This document shows, piece by piece, positions 52,077 through 61,269 of a DNA stretch of 64,000 bases. The position numbers and the translations under genes were made by a program. The stretch comes from Peltaster fructicola. Its lineage: Eukaryota > Ascomycota > Dothideomycetes. The DNA is taken from contig CP051139.1 of NCBI GenBank assembly GCA_001592805.2, forward strand, positions 4,588,001 to 4,652,000, written 5' to 3'. Numbering within the stretch: position 1 is the stretch's first letter; every line of letters starts with the position of its first letter. The notes under the pieces were generated by a model. It was not told where the DNA came from. It saw only the letters and a program-made list of their open reading frames with translations, and ran no database searches.

Positions 52077-53024
52077 ATGTTGAGCTTACAGGGCATCAGC
52101 ATATTCATTGCTATAGTGGCAGCGCAGTCTCCAAGTGAGTGTCCTTGCTTTCTAGAGGCATAGCTGATACGCCCAGACTACTGCTCAAGTGTCGAGTTCC
52201 TGTACCGTCCGTCTTATTCGTCGTACATCGCCCTGGGAGACAGCTACGCCGCCGGACTGGGATCTTTCGAGAGACTTCGGGTCTGCAATTCAACAGAATC
52301 ACAAGCATCCTCCATCTGTACTTCAATCGCCAACTACATTGGCATCGGTTGTGACAAAGATGAAGGCTCTTACGCCTTCCAATTCGCATCCAAGCATGTC
52401 ACAACTGGTGGCTTCTCATATCCAGCATGCTCAGGAGCAACAACAGCGGACGTGACGAAAGATCAGCTGGTGTTCGTCCAGAGTCAAGAGCTTGTCACCC
52501 TTCAGGTCGGTGGTGATGACAACTCTGCATTCTCCACCGTCCTGAAGTATTGCTTGGTCGATGCTCCTCAATGCGCGGACTTCATCAACCAGACACGAGC
52601 CAACTTGACCGATGTCATCAACAACAGAATCGATGGCATAATGGCAGCCATCACCACGAAGGTGCCAGCTACGACGACGAAAGTGCTGGTGGGATACCTC
52701 CAGTTCTTCGGCCAGAATGTCAACTGCACCATTGACATTGGACCGTTGTCTCCTGGTGGAGAAGATGTCAAGCTAAGTCCCTCACTCAGCAACAGAATGC
52801 TGGTCAACGGTCTCGTTGCAGATGCCAATCAGCGTCTAAAGCTCGCCGCTGTCAATCGAGGCTTCGTCTATGCAGACGGTGATGCTGGATTTGCTGGGCA
52901 CAGATGGTGTGATGTTGAGCTGCCGTGGTTCTTCATCCCGACCTACAACATCAGTGGGACAGATACCGACAACAAGAACTACACAGAGTTAGCCATTGGC
53001 CATCCTACCTATGATGGACAATAG
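52077..53024 (+). CDS. Secreted SGNH (GDSL-type) esterase/hydrolase
   Basis: Two exons (52077-52134 and 52177-53024; intron 42 nt) give 301 residues. MLSLQGISIFIAIVAAQS is a signal peptide. Block I of the SGNH fold is YIALGDSYAAGLGS with nucleophile Ser 42. TLQVGGDDNSAFSTVLKYC supplies the GGDD/N-type oxyanion block, VLVGYLQFFGQN the third, and GFAGHRWCDVELPWF contains the C-terminal His. Even Cys content (CNST, CTS, GCDKD, ACSG, YCLVDAPQC) fits disulphides, and several NxT/S sites fit glycosylation. Relatives hydrolyse lipid or polysaccharide esters. The first exon encodes just the signal peptide, a common arrangement for secreted fungal enzymes. Confidence 0.88.
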
Positions 53025-54116
53025 GTGTACCGCCGTGCGCTCGAGAGTGTCCTCCAGTTGTCGTAGTCGGGTAGCGCTCACTGTATACATTGTGCGTCAC
53101 CATATCTCTCACAGCTTGGCAGTCGGACTGCGTCATCGTGTACCCTGCCGCCTGTACATGTAGTCTGGTGAGCGGCCTAACGTACTTGCACCTCTTGTCG
53201 CTTGCATGTTAGTCAAGAGATTGCGTGGGTTCTGTCCCATGAATTGATGGCTATGCCGGCACACATGGGCTTTGCAATGGCGATGAGAAACATGATCTGC
53301 TATGCTGGCATTGGAACCCTGTCGGAATTACCAGTTCCATGCTCAAGGTCTCGGCTATCGTTGAAGCCAAGAACGATAGACTTCGTCAACTTCGATAAGC
53401 ACGGTTGTCTGCTTGTAATCAGATGGTGCGCTTTTTGGTCGATTCGTGAGCAGCTTCCACAGACTATCAACGATGCAAGCAGAGCGTTGCCCATGCTGAA
53501 ATGGGTAGTCATGATACCAGCATTGTCTGCTGGCATGCAGGGACGGACACCTCACCATACTGCGTTAGAGTTGACGGACATTTGACCATGGAGCACATGG
53601 AACCCTAAACGGATCTCGCACCGAGATCATATCAGATTCACATCAGCGCCGCCGAAACTTAATTTGTGTCTGCTCGAGCCAAACCACAACCTCGTGGAAA
53701 GTCTGAAGTTTCGATCACGACGCACTACCTCAAAGCTCCTGAAATCTCTGGAAGAGTATGGGGTCGTGGCATTCGCGTGGAGCATGTACACAAAGGCTCT
53801 CGTACATGTTACAATGAGCTGTCCGTAGTGTTGGTGGATGGATTAGATGGCCATGCAGAGAGGAAAAGCATTTGAAGACACCAGTGTGACAGGTGACAAC
53901 CTTGTTGATAGCTGAAGCTTTCATGCTAGAAATCCTTTGCTTCGTCGTGTCGTACTGCCGTGGCAGCCAATTACACTTCATGAATCGTGTCGGACGTGTG
54001 GCAACGTGTGCGTGATAGCAGATAGACTAACCGTCAAGGTACACATTCGCTTCGAATCATCAGAGTCATGACATGTTGTCCTCAGTGCCTAGCCTGAAGC
54101 AACGTCGGCATTTGGA
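53025..54116. other. Intergenic region
   Basis: A 127-codon plus-strand frame (53202-53585) has no family resemblance. I see no RNA gene or mobile element before the minisatellite starts. Confidence 0.35.
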
Positions 54117-54626
54117 CGAAATGGAGATCTCAGGCCTTCGTGCGGATACTGAATGTCAACGGTCATATACGCTCAGAGTGACTAGAACGCGACGTCGATG
54201 TATGGACGAGGTTGGGATCTTAGCTATCGTACGGTAGCGAATTTCGACGCACAGAGTAACGATGCCGTGATGTCCGTGTATAGACGAGATGGGGATATTG
54301 GCCATCGTGCGGACACTGAACGTCGATGGCCATATACGGCTGAGAGTGAGTAGAACGCGACGTCGATGTATGGACAAGATGGGGATCTCAGCCATCGTGC
54401 GGATGCGAATCTCGATGCACAGAGTAACTATGCCGCAACGTCGATGTACAGACGAGATGGGGATCTCAGCCATCGTGCGGATGCAAATCTCGACGCACAG
54501 AGTAACCATGCCGCGGGTTCGGTGTATAGACGCAATGGGGATCCAGCCATCATACGGCTCCAATCTCGATGCACAGAGCAACCATGCCGCGGGTTCGGTG
54601 TATAGACGCAACGGGGATCTCAGCTA
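54117..54626. repeat. Degenerate minisatellite with 78- and 90-bp units
   Basis: Seven copies marked by the core (A/G)TGGGGAT(C/A)T recur at intervals of 90, 78, 90, 78, 78 and 76 bp. The 90-bp and 78-bp types have different middles: one with CATATACG...AGAACGCGACGTCG, the other with CACAGAGTAAC.ATGCCG. Most periods are multiples of three, and open frames run through the array on both strands, each with a ~26-residue repeat. It touches the 3' end of the gene at 54624-55947. Confidence 0.9.
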
Positions 54627-55947
54627 TCGCGCTGCACGTCTTACCGTCACATCCGCGACCAGATTGTACGTATCCACACCGTTATCGATCTGCCGCAGGC
54701 AGTGCAGAAACGTCGGAAATGAATCACGAAATCCTCCACGCCTCAGGACGATCCTCCGAAGTTCTTCTGGAGTGTCGGAGTCATCGTCACCAGTGCCGAA
54801 AGTCAGCTCGTGCGCCTTTTCCTCGTGCTCTTGCATCGTTTCATCGATTTTCTTAAATAACGCTTCCCTGCTGACACACCTGGCCAGGTTGATAATCACG
54901 ACATCGCCAGTCGTGGGAACGCGAAGTTCTAGGTATATTCTTCGCAGGAGGTTCAGTGTGGCATCTCTCGACTTGGCGCTTTGCAGGTCGATAGGGCCTT
55001 GAGAGAGCTGCAATAGCTTCTGTTCGTCATTCGCAGAAAGAGGTGCGTTCCAGGTGAGATCGCGACTGGCATGTGCCTCCGATTCGGTTCCCGCAGAGCT
55101 CGGCTGCTCAGAAGTCCGAGTCTGCGTTTGCGCACTGCCGGATGCAGCCGTTAGAAGGGACGCCGAATGAGAAGTACTCGATGTCGAGAATGAGAATCTG
55201 CCTTCGCGTGGCTGTGAACGCAGATGGCGATCGTTGCCCTCGCGAACTACGACACTGGCTCCTCTGGTCTCGTGCCAATGCTGTAAGTCAAGATCTCTCC
55301 TTCGATCCTGCCAGTCCCTATCGGCAAAGTCACCATCATCATCATCCTCCTCGTCCGCCCTGCTCTCGTCGTCAACACTGACCTCATCTCGAGATTCACC
55401 TGATGCTTGTATGTGGTTCGCAGAAGTGACCGCTGTTGGTCGATCTTTCTGCCTTCGATTCTGCCGGAATGCACGGCACTTGACCAAGATCATGTGACGG
55501 AACAGCGACTTCAGCCTACCGAGCTGTCAGTGCCAACCGAGAAGTGTACTCGCTGCAGTAAACTGCCTACCTCTCATGGTCTTGAGGGTCGTGGAAACGC
55601 AAGTCCTTCTTATACAACCCTCCACATACTCCAGTACCAGCGTCCGCCACCCATGCAGGTTTCGAGGGATGCGCTCTTCCAGGCCAGACGCGAGCTCCCA
55701 CCTGCTCGTATAAAGCATCTGAGGCTCTTGCAATCTCCGCGGATGTGCGTATCGCCTGTTGACCAAGTGCGAGCGCACGTTGCTTTATAACATCAATGCC
55801 TTGCACAATCTCTGCAATCAAGTGGTCGTGATCATATTCGCGCAGCCCGCCTCTCGAGATTCCTTTGGAAAACAGCCATCCTAAACACTGTTCTGCACTA
55901 AGAACACTCCTGCTGTGTACCATGTAGGGCAAGGTGGCTAAGAACAA
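54624..55947 (-). CDS. Unrecognised two-exon gene product
   Basis: Exons 55947-55571 and 55515-54624 join in phase 2 across a 55-nt intron and give 422 residues. The N-terminal part (MFLATLPYMVHSRSVLSAEQ, then LIAEIVQGIDVIKQRALALGQQAIRT) is helical. The middle is highly charged and disordered, with DDESRADEEDDDDGDFADRDW and Ser-rich stretches. The C-terminal ~150 residues look folded (DATLNLLRRIYLELRVPTTG, VVIINLARCVSREALFKKID, LRRIVLRRGG). I do not recognise the family. The frame ends just inside the minisatellite, and a GTAAGA donor-like site lies six codons before the stop. An original 3' exon may have been lost or lie beyond. Confidence 0.6.
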
Positions 55948-57941
55948 CGTCGAGCTGTCTGGCGAGGATTCTTGCGTGGTCCGTACGAGGATTGCAGAGG
56001 AGTAGAGGTCGACAGTGGTAACGAGTCGTGTGGAGAGGTGTTGTTGTTCAGGAAGTCTAGGAATCTTTGGTGGGATTACCAGTGCAAGGGTGGTCTATAT
56101 CGTCCAGTATAGTGGATCGATGCTGTGGATAAGTACAGGTACATGTATTGCTCAGTGACGAGGCACACGGTGATCTGAACAGTATTGCCAATGCCGACGC
56201 GAGAGCCTAGTTTCGAGGAATGCACGGACCACAGATGCCATTGCGGGCATTCAGCCTACATGCACCGCTGTAGAGCTTACATGTATGGCATCAGTACCAT
56301 ACCATAGTGCATTCTTATTCGCCTGTGCTAACAACACCTCTCAGCTATCCTCAAGATGTCCTGTCCTGGTCGGACTTTCGGTACATGCTACAGTCACACA
56401 CACGACAAACACAATCTTCGACAAACACAATCTTCAGGTGCGATTGCCTTGGTTCCACAGGGATCAAATGGCTTCAGGACCTCATGCAAAGGGCATCAGA
56501 GCCCACGAGGACGCGAGAAGATGCTATGTGAGGGCTATCGGACAGAATGGACGTGGTCCAAACTGGTCTATAGCATGATCGACAAATCTGGCGTCGATAT
56601 CACAATTCAATTAGGTCGACGAGTTGACACGAGGAGAGACAATCGAGGAGCTGCCTGACGGATGGTGACCCTCAAGATCAAGACACAAGCCGCTGAAGAT
56701 GTTGATCAGACTGAATGGGGCACTGTGAAGGGTTCCTCTGGCTACAGAGACGGCTTCCATCGACGTGGCGCTGCCTGAGAAGGAGCTACTATGGCGAGAC
56801 GCAGAACTTCAAAGTACTGGCTGGCCAGCAGATACTCAAGCTCCAGACACAGGCAATCTGTGATTCTGCGATGACTGCGTAGCCCTGACATACTACCTCA
56901 ATCTTGGGCACCAGTTGGAGCTCATTCACAGGGACCATCAGACACACAACTTCGGGACCCCCATGTTTTCGACTGGAATAACAATTCGGACTTGGAACTA
57001 GCAGAGTGGCAATCTGGCTTACCATCTTAGCATTCCGATGTCACATAACATCGGATTGACTCAGACTCGACCCTTAGAGCTCGTTGCTGAGCGCCACCAC
57101 CATGGCCTGTCGTCTCCACATCTTGCAACGGCATATTGGAAGACACTAACATAGTTCATTGCGACGAGACACGTCAGCATATAGGGCTTGCAGATGCCTC
57201 TGCTTGAAGGGATGCAGATCAGCAGTCGATCGTACCAATGCATATGCAAGACGATATCGTCGACCGTACAATGCGCTGCAGAGGGGTTTGCAACGCAAGC
57301 TGGTACGTCTTCTTGCATCTGCAAGATGATTATATGCTCGGCTTCTGCTTGCCCGAGTTCAGATGATGTCGGAGCCGAGAAGACAGACCTGACGCGACCT
57401 AAGATATTGGCCGGTCTGTGGCAATCATGCTAACCATACTGAGATCTTCATTAGGCATAGAGCGCCAATACACCGATGGTCATACTTGTACCGTCCCAGA
57501 CTCACTCAATTTGTAACATCATCTTCGCCAGGCTTGCCTTGCATTTCGGATCCAGCGGTAGAACACGATCAAGTACATACCTCTTATGACTTGTGGCAAT
57601 GCGGTTTTCGCCACCGCCGAACACAAAACTGCTCGGTATCAGGATATCGATACTGGCACCCTATCCTAGGCCATAACCCTTGAACCAGCGAATCTGCAAT
57701 CGGTAACACTTCCGTGCACTATCTTAAAGCTATCAAGATGAGTAGCATGGTAATGGATGAGACACCCGGTCACATGCCTCGAGCATACACTGCTTCTGGT
57801 TAGATACCTGAGCAGCGATAGTCAGGCATCAATTTACGTGGTGATGTGAATGGCTATAAAGAAGATGCTCCTGGTCCGCACATGCAGCCATCCAAACAAC
57901 CAGCTAAACACTAGAGAGTCCTGGCAGTAAGACAGCTCAAC
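55948..57941. other. Gene-poor region with small unassigned frames
   Basis: Candidates are weak. A 38-codon Cys/His-rich frame lies near 56192, and a 100-codon plus-strand frame (56356-56658) contains WTWSKLVYSMIDKSGVDITI. Several minus-strand frames occur at 57325-57061. A 16-bp direct duplication (ACAAACACAATCTTC) lies at 56403-56434. None supports a gene call. Confidence 0.3.
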
Positions 57942-58871
57942 ATGTTGTCCAGCAATTACCTTCGTCAAATCATCCTATTCATCACTTGTGGTCGAACGGC
58001 TCTAAGCATGCCGGCGTCCCGAGATCTGCAGCATTCCACAGCGAGGCAGCCAACGATAGCCTCGAATTGGTCACGTTGTGGAACAGATCAATCGAGCGCT
58101 TCTGATCACTTCAAAGACACAGTCTCGCATCTCCACCGGCGCTCTTTGGATGAAGCTCCGCGAGTGCCTTTACGCATTCGAGACGTTACCGTCAACGTCA
58201 ACACCTACGTTCATGTCATTACCGACATTCACATGGCAACTTCTGTCGACAAGGCCTCCGTTGTCAATCAGATACAGACGATGAATGCGGTTTACAACTC
58301 AGTCGGTCTGAATCTCGTTCTCACGGCTACGACGCTGACTGTCAATGATGCCTGGTCAATTGGTGCAGGGTCTGACCTCGATGCTGCGAAGCAAGCCTTG
58401 AGACAGGGCACTTATGCCGACCTCAACCTTTATTTTCACACAAACCTCACAGGAGGTATCCTTGGCACATGCACTCTGCCGACCTCTGTGCCCTCTGACT
58501 GCGATCCTGTTGTCTACGCTTCTGATGGTTGCAATATCCACGCTGGCACCATGCCTGGAGGTTCGACCTACGGCTATAACAGTGGCCTCACTGCCGTTCA
58601 CGAGGCTGGACACTGGTTCGGCTTATTACATACGTTCGAAGGCGACTCTTGTTCAGGCGACGGGGACTTCATTGCGGATACTCGACAGGAAAGCGTCAGC
58701 ACGAGTGGGTGTCCTACTTCACCTGCAAAGAACAGCTGCCCTGACCTGCCTGGCAACGACCCAATACACAATTATATGGACTACTCCATTGATGCTTGCT
58801 ACGAAGCGTTCACGAGCCTCCAGGAGGAAAGAATGCATGACCTTTGGCAGGCCTATCGTCAGGGACACTAG
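57942..58871 (+). CDS. Secreted M43-family zinc metalloprotease
   Basis: Single exon, 309 residues. The N-terminus MLSSNYLRQIILFITCGRTAL is a probable signal peptide, followed by a short pro-region ending near HLHRRS, a likely processing site. The zinc motif HEAGHWFGLLH starts at His 220 and fits HExxHxxGxxH. The Met-turn is NYMDYS near residue 277, and paired Cys (CSGDGDFIADT, SGCPTSPAKNSCPD) match fungal pappalysin-like (MEP1-type) proteases. The region MNAVYNSVGLNLVLTATTLTVND is the usual strand-helix lead-in. These enzymes are secreted during nutrient scavenging and host or insect infection. The gene stands alone with about 2 kb of apparently non-coding DNA upstream and a TATAAAG sequence near 57855. 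Confidence 0.93.
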   Translation: MLSSNYLRQIILFITCGRTALSMPASRDLQHSTARQPTIASNWSRCGTDQSSASDHFKDTVSHLHRRSLDEAPRVPLRIRDVTVNVNTYVHVITDIHMATSVDKASVVNQIQTMNAVYNSVGLNLVLTATTLTVNDAWSIGAGSDLDAAKQALRQGTYADLNLYFHTNLTGGILGTCTLPTSVPSDCDPVVYASDGCNIHAGTMPGGSTYGYNSGLTAVHEAGHWFGLLHTFEGDSCSGDGDFIADTRQESVSTSGCPTSPAKNSCPDLPGNDPIHNYMDYSIDACYEAFTSLQEERMHDLWQAYRQGH

Positions 58872-59214
58872 GCGACGCTGTACTATACCAAACTTTCTGG
58901 TGTCCCCGTCACTTGATACTACCTGTTCATAGCTCTAGTCAATAGAAACACATTCCGGCTGCTTAGAGTTCACATCGTCCTGCGACATGCAGTGGCTTGT
59001 TGCGTATTGCAAAGTCTCGTCGTTCGTTCATCCCAGCGAAATTTGTGAGGTTGCGGTGCGACCATTGGAAACTCCAACCAGCGCAAATTATGTTACATTA
59101 TGGTTGCTGCTAAGTAATACCTAGCCAGCTGCGCCAACAACAAGTGAGGAGCTGAACGTATGCAAAAGGTCATGACGATCGTGCATATGAATAGTGAAGG
59201 TCCACTAAGGCTAC
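58872..59214. other. Intergenic region
   Basis: 3' flank of the metalloprotease gene; nothing recognised. Confidence 0.35.
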
Positions 59215-59742
59215 TTATGCTCTACCATTATGAAATGCTCCGCATAACGCCTGTAGTTGTTGCACCGCTTCTGCTGCACAGCCAGCCTTCTTCACAGCAT
59301 CGATCGCTCTAGCACTGATGTATCGTTCCTTCGCAAGAGCTTCTCTGCGTCGGCGGGACCGACATCGCCGCGATCCAGACGGCGAGACACCAGCAGACAG
59401 CTTACGTGCATCGTCCTGAGTGTAATTGATGAACATGGTGGTAGGTCTTCGTGGACAGGAAGGACCGGGTAGGCCACGATCGGGCGTGGGACGATACGCG
59501 GACTGTCGAGTTTGCTGACAAGCAGTCTGCTCCGTCCGCGATTGGCGGCGAGTGCCGTGAGCTGGCGATGAGGAGGTTAGACGACTTGGCTCCGAAGTAT
59601 GGTAGTTGGTGCTTTTACAGTCAATGGCGTCGACATCGAGACATCGAGTAGAGGAGAGGTCGTGTTGCACGGTCGCAGTACTAGTCGAAGCAGTCGCTGT
59701 CAGCAAGATCTTCGCAACCCTAGTCAGTGCTTGGTGCGGCAT
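59215..59742 (-). CDS. Uncertain open frame downstream of a small gene
   Basis: A 175-codon frame reads MPHQALTRVAKILLTATA..., Ser/Thr- and Arg-rich, ending with ARAIDAVKKAGCAAEAVQQLQALC. It starts 19 nt inside the end of the gene at 59724-60253, in another frame. It may be a separate small gene, an alternative C-terminus of its neighbour, or chance. No family recognised. Confidence 0.25.
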   Translation of the reverse strand: MPHQALTRVAKILLTATASTSTATVQHDLSSTRCLDVDAIDCKSTNYHTSEPSRLTSSSPAHGTRRQSRTEQTACQQTRQSAYRPTPDRGLPGPSCPRRPTTMFINYTQDDARKLSAGVSPSGSRRCRSRRRREALAKERYISARAIDAVKKAGCAAEAVQQLQALCGAFHNGRA

Positions 59743-60253
59743 TTATACCTCGATTCATCTTGCTCGGTGATCTCTAAGATGGATTGTGACGGACGACCCA
59801 GGCATGCTCGTTTCACACCTGGTTCGGGCAGCTCCTCAAATCGTGGTGTACACCTCTGCACTGTTGTAACATCTACCAGGAACATATGGTCAGTGGGATC
59901 GGGATCTCTGTGTTCTAGCACAGGAGCTTACCTCTATTGCTATGCTGATCACGATAGCGTACATGCCGCCACCAACGCATCGAATCTCCATGCTCTGCCT
60001 GTGTTTGCAAGGGAATCTGCTGGTGAACGCCAATGTAGACGCCACTGATACTCTCATCAAAGGTCTTTACATGACCGTTTGCCGGGATAGTGAGCATTAT
60101 CGCGCTTGAAGGGTCAAGAGGTATGTGAGCTGTGACATGGATTGCATGTGTGAGTGAAGGATACAGATGAGATCGTAATGGCTGGCAATATGGTGCTGCT
60201 AACATTGGCAGGTACATGTCGGAGTGCTCGGCGGTCGAGAGCTTGTCGTTCAT
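59724..60253 (-). CDS. Small two-exon protein of unknown function
   Basis: Exons 60253-59932 and 59860-59724 join in phase 1 across a 71-nt GT-AG intron to give 152 residues. The spliced sequence is soluble and ordinary in composition (HVTAHIPLDPSSAIMLTIPA, FDESISGVYIGVHQQIPL, then VQRCTPRFEELPEPGVK). I do not recognise it. Support comes only from a clean intron that joins two open frames. The frame continues open upstream to 60646, so the start is uncertain. Confidence 0.4.
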
Positions 60254-61269
60254 TATTGTAGAAGTGGATGTGAGGTAAGAGTTCAGAAGAGGATGTTTGG
60301 AGCGATAGCAGAAATGCTTATAGGAAGGTCGAGGTGCTAGACTTATACCACATACGACCAGAACAGGACTGCCATACACCACACGACGTGCATGTGTGTC
60401 CGTAGGCTCATCCCAATGCCAGACTGAAACGAGCCATGCCCTGTTGTAACCAGCTGGAAGCGGCTGATGCACTAGGATATGGTGCCGATGGCATCCTGGC
60501 GTTCTCGTATCTCGTCGCCCGACTATGGGACATCCACTCGGGCCGATCGAGGCATAGGGACTGCTCGGTTCAGAACATGACCGTGACCTGTGGATAGAGC
60601 AGCATAGCTGCTTCGGACAGTCCAAGGGAAAGGGTCGGCCGTACAAGCAGATGGTTTACCGTTTGCAGAAGTCCAGTCTGTCACCCTAGTTGGCCAGTGC
60701 GATTGCAACCGACTTTGAGTGTGAGAGAAAGGATGCACTGTGGGTATACTTCGCTGGTGGGCCATAGCATAGCATGGTCTCAGACATATATTGCTGGTCA
60801 TTCCTTCTACTGCAATAGCAATAGTCCGACATTGCGGTAGAGGATGACCTCGAGTCTGGAAAGGTATAGGTGGTCTTGAAGGGTGGGCGACTGGTATGAC
60901 GGTGATGTTCGGTCGTTGTAGCTATAGCGATTAGGGTATTGCATAGTATGGTTCGTGTAATGCTTCGCGACGAGCAATGGTAGATTCACCTTGGATCTGG
61001 CCGTCCTGAATGAGCCCAGTCCAAACGACTGAGCCGTCTCGGTGGACATCTTCATTCGCCCGATCATCGTTTGTTTCGCCAATGATTCAGGATAGGAGCC
61101 TGCGACATTCCAGATACGGAGCGCATCATAATCGCCATGGTGGTAGCATTCTGGCAAGGAAATCGCGAGGAATGTTGTATGACTGCGCGTATCTGCAATA
61201 CATAAGCATAGCTTAGAGTTATTGCTGATCGCTTGTAGTGCATTATCAGGTTCTTCTGTTGTTGCAGAG
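60254..61269. other. Intergenic region
   Basis: Upstream of the mucin-like gene. Minus-strand open frames (60801-60523, 61343-60807) are without family resemblance and partly antisense to the mucin start. Confidence 0.35.

Noticed and set aside
54156-54611. 152-codon minus-strand repeat protein as a separate gene
   Set aside because: The frame is a by-product of repeat units whose length is a multiple of three; the opposite strand is equally open. Kept as a finding only.
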